From contig CP154954.1 of the NCBI GenBank assembly GCA_039621445.1, positions 24,068,954 through 24,132,953 of the forward strand: a stretch of 64,000 nucleotides of DNA, read 5' to 3'. How positions within the stretch are numbered: the stretch's first letter is position 1; every line of letters starts with the position of its first letter. Of this stretch, positions 18,118 to 30,700 are shown piece by piece. Below the pieces are notes generated by a model. The model worked only from the letters and a program-made list of their open reading frames with translations. It did not search any database and had not been told where the DNA came from. The position numbers and the translations under genes are program-made. The stretch is from Euglena gracilis. Taxonomy: Eukaryota > Euglenida > Euglenophyceae > Euglenales.

Positions 18118-21100
18118 TCATGGAAACAGTTTGACTGTGAAAACTGGACTGGGTTGGGTATTCACATTCTTCTGCACTTTCTTCAAAACCTCTTGCAAAC
18201 CATTGTCCTGAATGTAATTCTTAAAAACTGAGTTCATTATTACACCTGGCAAAATTAAACTTCTGACTGGTTCCCATGTTGATGAATGCACTGGGTAATT
18301 CTCCCACTTTGTCAAAAACCTCCAACCATTTCTGAACTTGTGATCCAAAATGGCTTCAACATTGTAAAAACCCATTTTTGCAGCCTCCATTTCTGAAAAC
18401 TGTCTGGCTGTCTTGGGCAAATCTGAAACACATTCTGAAGCAAAACTGCTGACTTTTTCTGGTTCTGGCTGTGAAACTGAAATTGGCACAGAATCTGCAG
18501 AAAAATCTGCAGCACTGGGCTGCAGTGTTGGGGCCACAGGCCCCAGGACTCCTTCATGTTGAAGTTCTTCTTGTGGAAGTTGAACAGCATCATCATCAAC
18601 ATTTTGAACATCAACATTTTGAACATCAACAGCAAGTCCAACAGCAGCAGCTGCAGCAGCCTGCTGCAAAGGTCCATCTGGACCACTCTCCTCCAGGTTG
18701 TCTTTCTCAAACTCCAACTTTTTCTGCCAAATTCTCCTTGATTCACCTCCAAGTCGACCGACTTCAAACTTGATTTCTTTGACTTGAAACTTGATTCTGG
18801 CCCTCGGGCCTTGCTTCTGGTAACCATCTGAGAAGAAAAAGATTGGGGAAACTGGTCTTTCGAGGGTCTGGGTCCTTCTGGTCTTTCTGGTGGTTCGTCG
18901 CGTGCGCTCGGCCGTGCGTCGCGTGCTCGTTTGGCTGTTCTGGGCATTTCGCCTCGCGTTTCCTGTTCTGGCCTTGTTCTGTCGTGTTCTGGTTTTGTCG
19001 TGCGTTCGTCGCGTGCACCTCTGTGTGCGTCGCTTGCGCCTCGCTGTTCGCCGCCTGTTCCTCGGTCGTCTGTGTGACCTGTGAGTGAAGCAGGGGGCTG
19101 TGCACCATCAAATTCCTCACACTCCTCTGACAAAAACGAAGTGTCATTGTGTGGGTCATGGACAGAACTCCAGTGTATCACTTGGGAGAACGAAACTTTC
19201 ACCAAACCTCCCAATGATGGAGATGCCAAAATTTGCAAAGAGTTGTAGTGCACTTGAACAACTTTGTAGGGTCCAAACCATGGACTGGCGATCTTTTCGA
19301 CTTTTCTCTGGGGCCATCGAGACTTGTAGACGAGAACAAATTGACCAATTTCATAAACGGCAGGTTTCCGAACCTTGTTTTTCCGTTCCATCGCCAAACT
19401 TCTGAGATGTTTCAGCCTCAAACTTGCCTTTTCTTGAATCAAAAGCTGTTCCAAAATACAATTTTCGACAGATGGGCTTTCACATGGCTCTCCAACACTT
19501 TCGAATTTCCATGGAGATCGACCGAGGATAAGTTCCGATGGAGACATTCCCGTCGAACTTGAAATCTGGCTGTTCATCACAAAATTGACGTACGGAAGCA
19601 ACTTTGGCCAATCTTTTGTACCCGTTTCGTGCACAAGACATCTCAATGTTTGCACAAACGAACGATTTTCTCTTTCCATCAAACCATTTGATGAAGGATG
19701 CCTCGGAAGAGAGAACGAAACCTTGATTCCGAGTGATTTCATGGCCTCTTGGTAAAAACCGGAACTTGACTTGAAGCGAATGTCATTGTCACTCAAAACT
19801 TCGTTGGGGCGACCAAATTTTTCCACCCATTCTTTCAAAATCATCTTCAAGACTTTTTCACCCGTCACTTCTTTGTGGCATGGGAGGTACAAACAAAACC
19901 GACTCAAACCATCCACAATGCCCAAAGCGTAGTCAAAAGAACTGAATTCATCAAGGGCGACAAAATCGAGAAAAATGATGTCGTTGCAAAGGGAAGGAAT
20001 TCCACGATCGGCTTGTGAACTTCGCTTTGACATGACACATGTTTGACATGAACCCAAAACATTCCGAAACAAACCGAACAAATCCTTTCTTGAGAGGGAC
20101 GAATGGAAATTTTGGAGAAATGACCAAGGCGTACGTTCGGGACCGGGATGACCATGAGCTCGATGTAACCACGATGAAACTTGAGGGAGACTTTCCTTGG
20201 GGGATGGCCAATTTTCGCTCACAAAAAAGTTTGTCTTTGGCCTTGAACCACAAACAATCATCCATGACTTGAGCTTTCCATGGTTCCAATTTTTCCCAAA
20301 CCTCGGCAAAATCACTCGATGGGTAATCCAATGGAAAATTGAAGTCTTTCATCTCAAACGACAAAACTTGCAAAGAAAGATCCAATTGGGAGTCCATCTT
20401 TTCGAATGTAACTTTTGCCAAATTTTCGAATTCAACATTGAACTTTTGGTCAAAATGACTCCTTGACAACCAATCACAGCACTCATTCTTCATTCCGGGT
20501 GTATGCACAATCTTGATCTTGAATTGACCCAAAAAGCAAAACCAACGTCTCAATCTTCGATTCACGGGGGGTTCTTTGTCCAAGAAATTCTTGAGGGCCT
20601 CATGATCACAAAACCAAACAACCGGCAAACCTTGCAAAATTCGACTTTGCGTTGAAAAAATTAGCACACCGGCCAAAAGTTCTTGTTCAAAGGTGGAATA
20701 CCGGGATCTTGTGGGGCACCATTTCCAATTCCAATGCCCGATGGGTACCAACCGAAATTCATTTGGGTAATTGTGAATGAGCACACCTTCCTTGGACATA
20801 CCTTGGGTTGTGAATCCTTGAGGGACTTGAGAGGGGTCCAACGATTGCCATTGAAAAATCGTTCCACCTCCCCCCCGGTCGGAGGCATCAGTAATGACAA
20901 CCATTTCTACACACGACCGTGGTACCCCAAGGGGCACCGCATCCAAAAGTTTTTGCTTGATGTCCTGGATGAGCTTTTCTTCTTTTTGGGTCCAAACAAA
21001 CCTTGCACTTTTCTTGAGAAGATCGGTCAAGTCCGCACTTGAGAATGTGAATGCTTTCACATGGCGACGAAAAAAGTTGCAAGCTCCCAAAAAAGCACGG

Positions 21101-23410
21101 AGATCTTTCAAACTTTTCACTTTGAAATCCACCAAAGCTTGAATATTTTTCTCACTTGGCCTCCATGATCCCCATTGAACCGAAAAACCAAGGTACTCAA
21201 GGCTTTCTTTTCAAAATTGTGCTTTTTCACCACTTTGAAAAGTTCCTCCAACAAAACAAATGTTCGGGGTGGTCGATGCTCCCACCCTGACATCATCGAA
21301 AAATGCTCCCACAAAACATTTCCTTTGGCCATTTTTCGGTTCCAACAAATTTGCAACCTTTGGATTTTCCTTCATTTCCGAAATCACCCTTTCCATGAGT
21401 TCTTGAAAAATTGCGGGTGCGGCTTGAATTCTAAATGGCATGCAATTCCATTGCCACACTTGACCATTCGGGGTGACAAATGCGGTGAGTTCTTTTGCCC
21501 TTTCACTCAAACCAACTTGCCAAAACCCACTTCTTAGGTCGAGTTTTGATTTCTATCGACATTGGGCTAAATTTTCGACCATTTGTTCCATGTTTGGTAA
21601 AAATGCCGAACGACTTTTCACATGGTCCTTGACCTTTTTGTATTGGCCCACCATCCTTTTCGATTGGCTTTCCTTCTTTTCCACCAAAAATGTTGGAGAA
21701 CAATGGGTTGGGGTCTTTCCTTTGGGGTAGCTCTCCACCAACCCACTTTCCACCAATTCATTCACTTGTTTGTGAATTTCCATGGAATCCTTTTCGCTCA
21801 TTGGCCAACATTTGCCACGGATCACCCTCCCCTTGAACTCATCCTTGAGTTCCAAATCACATTGGACGAGTTGACAACCCATGCCGGGGATCGGGAGAGG
21901 ACCAAAAATTTCCATGTACTTTTCAAGGAGCACTTTTATTTGGGGTTACTTTCAAAACGGGCTAGGTCACCTTGCAAATCACCATGAAGATTCTCGGTTT
22001 CCTTGTCAAACAAACCATCTTTTTGTGGAACGGGAATTTGTTGCAAAAGACTTTCACACACCTTGGACAATTCTCCATCCGAAACGGTGAAGGGGGAAGA
22101 GGGGGTATCTCGGACTTCCATACCATCGGCTCCATTGAACTCCAATTCTTCATTGCTTGAAACCATGGTTGATAATGGTTGGTAGTCCTTCTCCGTGAAG
22201 CTCAAGTCAACTTCAATTGATAATTCGGCTCCAAGTTCGGTGACACTTGAGAATTTCTCCACCTGAAAAAGTGAATCATGGGGAAAAGATGAGATTGGTG
22301 AAACAGGGGAGACAACGGGATTTCATCAACATCCACTTGAATCTCCCTTTCCATGCCCTCCACACTCACTTTAGGGTACTTTTTGATTTCATTCACCAAA
22401 TGCTCCAAATCCCATTTCCGACATTTCCTCAAAATCCATTTGACGATATTGGGGTCCAACTCCGAAATCGGGATGCTTTTCGACTTGGAATCCAAAACCG
22501 AAACAATTGTATTCCATTGAGGGGCTGGCAATGCTTTTTCTTGAAAATCGGAACGGTACGTTTCCATGCCCTTGGGGACTTGAACTTGGGCAAAGGAAAG
22601 CTTTTCCAAAATTTGTCTCCAATAACAATCTCCCCAATCCGGGCAAACCAAAACCATCCGGAGAGGTTCCATGGCCACCTTGGTCAAAACTCGGTCGAGG
22701 ACCGAGAAAGGGGGATTCGCCCACAAAATGGAACTTTCCTTTTCTCCAATCCGACTCCGATCGTAGATAACTGAGTTGTTCGCCCGGGTACAATACCGAG
22801 CCTCTTGGAAGTTTCTGTGGTTTGCGAATAGGTCCACCTCGATGTCAAAATCGTTGATTTCCAAACAAAAAAGAACTTCTTTTTTGACATTGGGGACAAG
22901 TGTGTAACTTTCCCTTTTGAAGAGTCGGTAAATCCGATGAATCCTTGAACCATCATTTTCCATCAAAGGATACTTTTTTCCTTCCACGAGCAACTTGCAA
23001 GGGGGGGGTTGTGTCAAAAGACCACCAACTTTTTCATTGGTCAAAAAATCCATGCCTAAAACGGCTTCAAAGGCATTTGTTTGGATGACCAACGCCTCTT
23101 GCTTCAAAATGCTCTCCCCAAATTGGAGAGTGAGCTCGGCTGTCCCATCCGAAAAAATCACATCTCCATTTCCAACTTGGATGGGGACAACCATTGATCT
23201 GATGATTGCACCTGGTGGAACACGTTTCCGGGCAATGGCACGTGTCGTTGCACCACTGTCGATGATGGCCTTGAGGGATGTCCCATTGAAGGTCACATTG
23301 GTGATGAGGGATGTACCTTTCAAGATGTGTAGTGTGTCAATTTTCCTCTTTTTGGCTGAATCGGGTTGTTGTGTGGGGGTTTGTGAGGATGGGGGTGAAC
23401 TTTTCTCCTT
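18118..23410 (-). pseudogene. Chromovirus copy B pol with C-terminal chromodomain
   Basis: Read from 23,410 down: protease with DSGATTRAIARK; the Dam-like block (about 22,870-22,480, WANPPF near 22,710); RT with FFDD lost in a rearranged stretch near 21,230-21,320; RNase H; integrase; GPY; charged linker; chromodomain (about 18,366-18,243, TWEPVRSLI); and the stop at 18,118-18,120. The shared UAG is at 21,553-21,555. Frameshifts split it into at least five open pieces. A run of Gln/Asn-Val-Asp codons before the chromodomain is expanded relative to A and C. Confidence 0.88.
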
Positions 23411-24505
23411 TTCTTTGGCTTTTCTTTCCTCCTTTTGTTTTGTCCAACATTTGTCCTCATAATGACCTTTCTTTCCACAAAACTTGCACCAAAGAGAAAC
23501 AGACAACTGAGGTTGGTTGGGCTTACTTTGCACACCTTGCACATGGGAAAAACCCTTGCCTTTGCCCTTGCCTTTGGCAGGACCACTTCCTTTGCCCTTG
23601 GAGAAAACTCCTTTGCCTTTTCCTTTGCCTTGAACCTGGGAAAACCCTGAAGGCTTGGAAGATGAAGAAACCTGGGAATCAACCATGGGCAAGTCTCCTT
23701 GGGATTTTTGTGGCTGGGGTGTTTCCTGGAGAGTATGCAGCGAAATTTTCTTTTGAAGATGACGTTCCAACCAATGTTCTTGGGCCTTTTCCAGCAAGCA
23801 AACTTTCAAGTCCTCATAAGTTTCTGTCCTCCTTTCGTAGTACCTGTCTTGTCTCAACTCAGAAAACATCTTGGGGTGAATTTTCTTGGAGAGGTATAGG
23901 TACTTTTCCTGGTCTCCCAAAGCTCCCTTTGACATTCTGGCTGTCACCTCCTCAAACTCAACCAACAACAATTTCACTGTGGCTGGGTCGGGGTGGCTGA
24001 AAGGGACTGGAGATGGTCAAGGGATTCCCGAAGCGTAAGGTCGTTCTCGAGCTTCGGAAACAGTTGGGACAATGCCAAAAGCACTTTGTCAAGTTGGGGC
24101 TGCTCCTCAACAACCTTTTCAACAACCTTTCTGTACTTGGGAACAACACATTGGATGAGCCAATCCAACTGGAAAGCTTCTGGGGCACTTTTCACACCGG
24201 AAAGACACAACAAAGGTTCAAACTCTTTCAAAAAAGGCTTCAAGGTCCGAACCATCAAACGGAGGCAACGGGACAGGAGGGAGTTTGGCTGTCACAGAAC
24301 TTTCTTTCAACTCCAAGCTACCCTTGAACTTCTCAATCCTCTTCTCCCAAAAAGAGTGGGGTGTGAACGGGGAAACGAGAGGGGTTGACGAGTCCTTGGA
24401 CTCATGGCCGAAGACTCTGAGCTCGAGGTCCTTCAGCTTCTCCTCGATGTCATGTAGAGTGGACTGATGCTCAGGCTCTTGTTCAGGCGGTGGTGACTCA
24501 GTCAT
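23411..24505 (-). pseudogene. Chromovirus copy B gag
   Basis: The start ATG is at 24,505, giving the same opening MTESPPPEQEPEHQ. An extra T near 24,242 and a lost base near 23,985 break the frame twice. The knuckle CKFCGKKGHYEDKC is intact (about 23,490-23,450). At 23,411-23,413 this copy has a Glu codon (GAA on the minus strand) where A and C have TAA, so here gag and pol form one frame. Confidence 0.87.
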
Positions 24506-24771
24506 GGCGGTGCGCTCACAGGCTCACGCTATGGCTTTTCACACTTGAGAGGGTTCTCTTTATTTGTCTGTCCCCGGGGGTGGGCTTTGTCCGGCTGGCC
24601 TTAGTAAAAAGCTTTGACTGGGGGCCAACCACAAAGGAGTGGGTCAGACCGGGTCCAGTCATTTGGTCAGAGGGAAGGTCAGAGCGGCTCCTCGGCGGCT
24701 CACTTCTCCTCTTGTTGGTCTCAGCGGTGTCGCTCCTCCGACGGCTTCCGAAAACACTCTCTGCTACCAAT

Positions 24772-25189
24772 TGTAAAGCTTTCAGTCCTTTTTGCTTGGA
24801 CTTAGCTTGTGTAGGATCCTTCTTTTCGAACTCTCCTCTCCGTCGACCTTTTTCCAAATCCTCCTTCGGTCGCTTTCACCAAAGCACTTCAGGAAGCATA
24901 AATCATTGTATGACAAAGCACTAAGACCGGCCCGTGCAGAAAGGTAAGACATATATACACCAAAAGGTCCGACACATCACAGTAGGAATGTTGCTGGGTA
25001 TGGTTGGGCGGTTGGTGGGGGGGGCGTTGGGGAAGACTCCTTTGTGGAAGGCCCCCCCCCATGAAGGACACATGGGCCAATTGTGAAGTCAGGTTCTTGC
25101 ACCTTTCTTTTATGAGCAAAGGGGGTCACTTTCATCCACTGCCCAGGGAGGTCAGGTGGGGGGGGAAGGTAGCCAAAGCCACCTTTTCA
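24772..25189 (-). repeat. 5' LTR of chromovirus copy B
   Basis: The 418-bp LTR is followed on its inner side (24,758-24,770) by the initiator-tRNA primer site. It is nearly identical to 17,006-17,422. Confidence 0.92.
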
Positions 25190-25281
25190 CAAAACAGCCG
25201 GCACACAAAGCAGGATCTCACCCCCCTCTTGTGCTCCGCCCTCATGGTCATTTCCTCCCTGGTCATTCTTCCCGGGAGTAC
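25190..25281 (+). repeat. DIRS right terminal repeat, outer part
   Basis: After the duplicated caaaa, cagccggcacacaaagcagg...ctcaccccc is the reverse complement of 4131-4158. The following ~65 bp (ctcttgtgctccgccctcat...gggagtac) is the right-end extension that is mirrored in the internal complementary region. LINE-A resumes with tcaaccggg. Confidence 0.87.
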
Positions 25282-25930
25282 TCAACCGGGCCCTGACTGG
25301 ACTTCACCACGGCCTAGGCCAACTGGGCTGTTCTTTGAACTTCACGAAGACCACGGTCTGGGGTCCCGAGACACGGCACATACCTTCCCTCCCCGAGGAT
25401 TCGGTGCTACGGCAGGCATCCATCATCCCGTATACGCCAGACTCCGGCGTCTCGGTCCTGGGTGTCCCAGTTCACCACCCGGCTTCTCGCGCCTTTGTTC
25501 GGCAGCAATTGGACAGTTGCATCTCCAAGAATGAACAGGCGTGCACCTTGCTGGGCTCGGTACGCGACCCGCAGGTGCAGCTGTCCTTGCTTCGCTTCTG
25601 CTTCGACGCGTGCAAGTTCAGCTCGCTGCTTCGTTGCTTCGCTGCTCACTGCGTTCCGTTCACAGACCTCCTGTCCCGCGCCGACAGCTGTCTCCGGTCC
25701 ACCTTACAACAGATCCTGGATTGCTCGGTATCGGACACTCAATGGGCCCAGGCTTCCCTCCCCCTACACCAGGGCGTGTTCGGCATACGGTTATCTGCCG
25801 ACAATGTGCTGCCTGCCCGCCTGAGTGCCCTGCTGTCTTGGATTACCTCTGCACCAACCTCCCTGGGTTTGGGCAACATCTCGCGGGCCCCGCTTGATGG
25901 CCTGTCAGAGCTTCTGTCCGGTTTACAAAC
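25282..25930 (+). pseudogene. LINE-A fragment: RT thumb and linker
   Basis: The frame is open throughout: RALTGLHHGLGQLG, then WGPETRHIPSLPED, YTPDSGVSVLGVPV, CFDACKFSSLL and DTQWAQASLPLHQGVFGIRL. The same landmarks are in LINE-B (WGPAATEANRAE, YPPDSGIRALGISV, CLDACKVNDLM, DNQWAQATLPVRHGGLGIRD), which fixes the register. It ends GLQT at the chromovirus C duplication caaac (25,926-25,930). Confidence 0.88.
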
Positions 25931-26347
25931 TGAAAAGGTGGCGTTGGCTACCTTCCCCCCCCCCTGACCTCCCTGGGCAGTGGATGAAAGAGACCCCCTT
26001 TGCTCATAAAAGAAAGGTGCAAGAACCTGACTTCAGAATTGGCCCATGTGTCCTTCATGGGGGGGGCCTTCCACAAAGGAGTCTTCCCCAACGCCCCCCC
26101 CAAACCGCCCAACCACATTCTCTACTGATTCTTACTGTGACGTTCCTGACTTTTTGGTGTGCATGTGTCTCACCTTTCTGCACAGGCTCGCCTTGGCGCT
26201 TTGTCAAACAATGTGTTTTATGCTTGTAGATTGGAAGTAAAAGTGCCACGAAGGAGGATTTGGAAAAAGGTCGAGAGAGAGGAGAGTTCAAAAAAAAGAA
26301 GGATTCTACGCAAGCTTATTCCAAGAAGAAGGACAAAAAGCTTTACA
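25931..26347 (+). repeat. 5' LTR of chromovirus copy C
   Basis: 417 bp, TGAAAAGG to TTTACA. The primer site TGGTAGCAGAGAGG follows at 26,350. Confidence 0.93.
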
Positions 26348-26657
26348 ATTGGTAGCAGAGAGGTATCATCTACCTCGACTTGCTGTCCTATCCTACCCGT
26401 GGTCGCCGTCGTCGGAAGTCGTCGGAGAAGCGACACCGCCGAGAGCAACAAGAGGAGAAGAGAGCCTCCGAGGAGCCGCTCTGACCTTCCCTCTGACCGC
26501 CTGACTGGACCCTGCCTGACCCACTCCTTTGTGGTCGGCCCCCAGTCAAAGCTTTTTACTAAGGCCAGCCGGACAAAGCCCACCCCCGGGGAGAGACAAA
26601 GAAAGAGAACCCTCTCAAGTGTGAAAAGCCATAGCGTGAGCCTGTGAGCCCACCGCC

Positions 26658-27761
26658 ATGACTGAGTCACCACCGCCTGAACAAGAGCCTGAGCATCAGT
26701 CCACTCTACAGGACATCGAGGAGAAGCTGAAGGACCTCGAGCTCAGAGTCTTCGGCCACGAGTCCAAGGACTCGTCAACCCCTCTCGTTTCCCCGTTCAC
26801 ACCCCACTCTTTTTGGGAGAAGAGGATTGAGAAGTTCAAGGGTAGCTTGGAGTTGAAAGAAAGTTCTGTGACAGCCAAACTCCCTCCTATCCCGTTGCCT
26901 TCGTTTGATGGTTCGGACCTTGAAGCCTTTTTGAAAGAGTTTGAACGTTGGTTGCGTCTTTCCGGTGTGAAAAGTGCCCCAGAAGCTTTCCAGTTGGATT
27001 GGCTCATCCAATGTGTTGTTCCCAAGTACAGAAAGGTTGTTGAAAAGGTTGTTGAGGAGCAGCCCCAGCTTGACAAAGTGCTTTTGGCATTGTCCCAACT
27101 GTTTCCGAAGCTCGAGAACGACCTTACGCTTCGGGAATCCCTTGACCATCTCCAGTCCCTTTCAGCCACCCCAGACCCAGCCACAGTGAAAAGGTTGTTG
27201 GTTGAGTTTGAGGAGGTGACAGCCAGAATGTCAAAGGGAGCTTTGGGAGACCAGGAAAGGTACCTATACCTCTCCAAGAAAATTCACCCCAAGATGTTTT
27301 CTGAGTTGAGACAAGACAGGTACTACAAAAGGAGGACAGAAACTTATGAGGACTTGAAAGTTTGCTTGCTGGAAAAGGCCCAAGAAGATTGGTTGGAACG
27401 TCATCTTCAAAAGAAAATTTCGCTGCATACTCTCCAGGAAACACCCCAGCCACAAAAATCCCAAGGAGACTTGCCCATGGTTGATTCCCAGGTTTCTTCA
27501 TCTTCCAAGCCTTCAGGGTTTTCCCAGGTGCAAGGCAAAGGAAAAGGCAAAGGAGTTTACCCCAAAGGCAAAGGAAGTGGTCCTGCCAAAGGCAAGGGCA
27601 AAGGCAAGGGTTTTTCCCATGTGCAAGGTGTGCAAAGTCAGCCCAACCAACGTGGACCCCCTCAGTTGTCTGTTTCTCTTTGGTGCAAGTTTTGTGGAAA
27701 GAAAGGTCATTATGAGGACAAATGTTGGACAAAACAAAAGGAGGAAAGAAAAGCCAAATAA
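26658..27761 (+). CDS. Chromovirus copy C gag
   Basis: This intact frame of 367 residues starts at ATG 26,658. It has a Pro/Glu-rich N terminus, a capsid-like helical region (about residues 60-250), a Gly-Lys repeat linker (residues 295-325) and a CCHC zinc knuckle (CKFCGKKGHYEDKC, about residues 345-358) that would bind the element RNA. It ends at TAA 27,759-27,761, in frame with pol. It is the only undamaged gag of the three. Confidence 0.9.
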   Translation: MTESPPPEQEPEHQSTLQDIEEKLKDLELRVFGHESKDSSTPLVSPFTPHSFWEKRIEKFKGSLELKESSVTAKLPPIPLPSFDGSDLEAFLKEFERWLRLSGVKSAPEAFQLDWLIQCVVPKYRKVVEKVVEEQPQLDKVLLALSQLFPKLENDLTLRESLDHLQSLSATPDPATVKRLLVEFEEVTARMSKGALGDQERYLYLSKKIHPKMFSELRQDRYYKRRTETYEDLKVCLLEKAQEDWLERHLQKKISLHTLQETPQPQKSQGDLPMVDSQVSSSSKPSGFSQVQGKGKGKGVYPKGKGSGPAKGKGKGKGFSHVQGVQSQPNQRGPPQLSVSLWCKFCGKKGHYEDKCWTKQKEERKAK

Positions 27762-30700
27762 AAGGAGAAAAGTTCACCCCCATCCTCACAAACCCCCACA
27801 CAACAACCCGATTCAGCCAAAAAGAGGAAAATTGACACACTCCACATCTTGAAAGGTACATCCCTCATCACCAATGTGACCATCAATGGGACATCCCTCA
27901 AGGCCATCATCGACAGTGGTGCAACAACAAGTGCCATTGCCCGGAAATGTGTTCCACCAGGTGCAATCATCAGATCGATGGTTGTCCCCATCCAAGTTGG
28001 AAATGGTGATGTGATTTTTTCGGATGGGATAGCCGAGCTCACTCTCCAATTTGGGGAGAGCATTTTGAAGCAAGAGGCGTTGGTCATCCAAACAAATGCC
28101 TTTGAAGCCGTTTTAGGCATGGATGTTTTGACCAATGAAAAAGTGGGTGGTCTTTTGACACAACCCCCCCCTTGCAAGTTGCTCGTGGAAGGAAAAAAGT
28201 ATCCTTTGATGGAAAATGATGGTTCAAGGATTCATCGGATTTACCGACACTTCAAAAGGGAAAGTTACACACTTGTCCCCAATGTCAAAAAGGAAGTTCT
28301 TTCTCGTTTGGAAATGAACGATTTTGACATCGAGGTGGACCTATTCTCAAACCACAGGAATTTCCAAGAGGCTCGGTATTGTACGCGGGCGAACAACTCA
28401 GTTATCTACGATTGGAGTCGGATTGGAGAAAAGGAAAGTTCCATTTTGTGGGCGAATCCTCCTTTCTCGGTCCTCGACCGAGTTTTGACCAAGGTGGCCA
28501 TGGAACCTCTCCGGATGGTTTTAGTTTGCCCGGATTGGGGAGATTTTTATTGGATACAAATTTTGGAAAAGCTTTCCATTGCTCAAGTTCAAGTCCCCAA
28601 TGGCATGGAAACGTACCGTTCCGATTTTCAAGAAAAAGCATTGCCAGCCCCACAATGGAATACAATTGTTTCAGTTTTGGATTCCAAGTCGAAAAGCATC
28701 CCGATTTCGGAGTTGGACCCCAAGATCGTGAAATGGATTTTGAGAAAATGTCGGAAATGGGATTTGGAGCATTTGGTGAATGAACTCAAAAAGTACCCCA
28801 AAGTGAGTGTTGAGGGCATGGAAAGGGAGATTCAAGTGGATGTTGATGAAATCCCATTGTCTCCCCCCGTTTCACCCATCTCATCCTTGCCCCATGACTC
28901 TCTTTTTCAGATGGAGAAAAATACAAGTGTCATCGAAGTGGGTGCGGAATTATCAATCGAAGTGGATTTGAGCTTCACCGAGTAGGACCACAAGCCAGCA
29001 ACAATGGTGTCAAATATTGAAGAATTGGAGTTCAATGGAGCCGATGGTATGGAAGTCCGAGGTACCCCCTCTTCCCCCTTCACCGTTTCGGATGGAGAAT
29101 TGTCCAAGGTGTGTGAAAAGCTTTTGCAACAAATTCCCGTCCCACAAAAAGATGGTTTGTTTGACAAGGAAACCGAGAATTTGCATGGTGATTTGCAAGG
29201 TGATCTTGCCCGTTTTGAAAAGGAACCCCAATTGAAAGTGCTCCTTGAAAAGTACATGGAAATTTTTGGTCTTCTCCCAAGTACCGGCATGGGTTGTCAA
29301 CTCGTCCAATGTGATTTGAAACTCAAGGATGAGTTCAAGGGGAGGGTGATCCGTGGCAAATGTTGGCCAATGAGCGAAAAGGATTCCATGGAAATTCACA
29401 AACAAGTGAATGAATTGGTGGAAAGTGGGTTGGTGGAGAGCTACCCCAAAGGAAAGACCCCAACCCATTGTTCTCCAACATTTTTGGTGGAAAAGAAGGA
29501 AAGCCAATCGAAAAGGATGGTGGGCCAATACAAAAAGGTCAAGGACCATGTGAAAAGTCGTTCGGCATTTTTACCAAACATGGAACAAATGGTCGAAAAT
29601 TTAGCCCAATGTCGATAGAAATCAAAACTCGACCTAAGAAGTGGGTTTTGGCAAGTTGGTTTGAGTGAAAGGGCAAAAAAACTCACCGCATTTGTCACCC
29701 CGAATGGTCAAGTGTGGCAATGGAATTGCATGCCATTTAGAATTCAAGCCGCACCCACAATTTTTCAAGAACTCATGGAAAGGGTGATTTCGGAAATGAA
29801 GGAAAATCCAAAGGTTGCAAATTTGTTGGAACCGAAAAATGGCCAAAGGAAATGTTTTGTGGGAGCATTTTTCGATGATGTCGGGGTGGGAGCATCGACC
29901 ATCCCCGAACATTTGTTTTTGTTGGAGGAACTTTTCAAAGTGGTGAAAAAGAACAAGCTCCGAATAAAGTTGACCAAGTGTGACTTTTTGAAAGAAAGCA
30001 TTGAGTACCTTGGTTTTTCGGTTCAATGGGCATCATGGAGGCCAAGTGAGAAAAATATTCAAGCTTTGGTGGATTTCAAAGTGAAACGTTTGAAAGATCT
30101 CCGTGCTTTTTTGGGAGCTTGCAACTTTTTTCGTCGCCATGTGAAAGCATTCACATTTTCAAGTGCGGACTTGACCGATCTTCTCAAGAAAAATGCAAGA
30201 TTTGTTTTGACCCAAAAAGAAGAAAAGCTCATCCAGGACATCAAGCAAAAACTTTTGGATGCGGTGCCCCTTGGGGTACCACGGTCGTGTGGAGAAATGG
30301 TTGTCATTACTGATGCCTCCGACCGGGGGGGAGGTGGAACGATTTTTCAATGGCAATCGTTGGACCCCTCTCAAGTCCCTCAAGGATTCACAACCCAAGG
30401 TATGTCCAAGGAAGGTGTGCTCATTCACAATTACCCAAATGAATTTCGGTTGGTACCCATCGGGCATTGGAATTGGAAATGGTGCCCCACAAGATCCCGG
30501 TATTCCACCTTTGAACAAGAACTTTTGGCCGGTGTGCTAATGTTTTCAACGCAAAGTCGAATTTTGCAAGGTTTGCCGGTTGTTTGGTTTTGTGATCATG
30601 AGGCCCTCAAGAATTTCCTGGACAAAGAACCCCCCGTGAATCAAAGATTGAGACGTTGGTTTTGTTTTTTGGGTCAATTCATGATCAAGATTGTGCATAA

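Larger units (their letters stand above)
17006..25189 (-). mobile_element. Chromovirus copy B, minus strand, inside the DIRS terminal repeat
   Basis: The LTRs (3' LTR 17,006-17,422; 5' LTR 24,772-25,189) are flanked by the 5-bp duplication CAAAA (17,001-17,005 and 25,190-25,194). The coding order matches copies A and C, read leftwards. Distinct lesions are frameshifts in gag near 24,242 and 23,985, in pol near 22,290 and 20,200 and before the chromodomain, an 18-bp loss in the integrase region (near 20,000), and about 50 bp lost from the leader beside the primer site. It alone has no stop between gag and pol. Confidence 0.95.
4108..25281 (+). mobile_element. DIRS-like tyrosine-recombinase retrotransposon in LINE-A
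   Basis: The outer ends are inverted repeats of each other for roughly 100 bp, and an internal complementary region (16,719-16,814) carries the complement of both outermost ends side by side. This is the DIRS hallmark that allows a circular intermediate. ORFs are gag-like (4252-), RT/RNase H/Dam-like (5249-6308 plus 14,605-15,856) and tyrosine recombinase (15,826-16,970). There is no target duplication. The LINE target reads ggcac/tcaac across the site, sharing an AC with the element ends, as expected for recombinase integration. Without its two chromovirus guests the element would be about 4.68 kb, a normal DIRS size. Confidence 0.9.
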
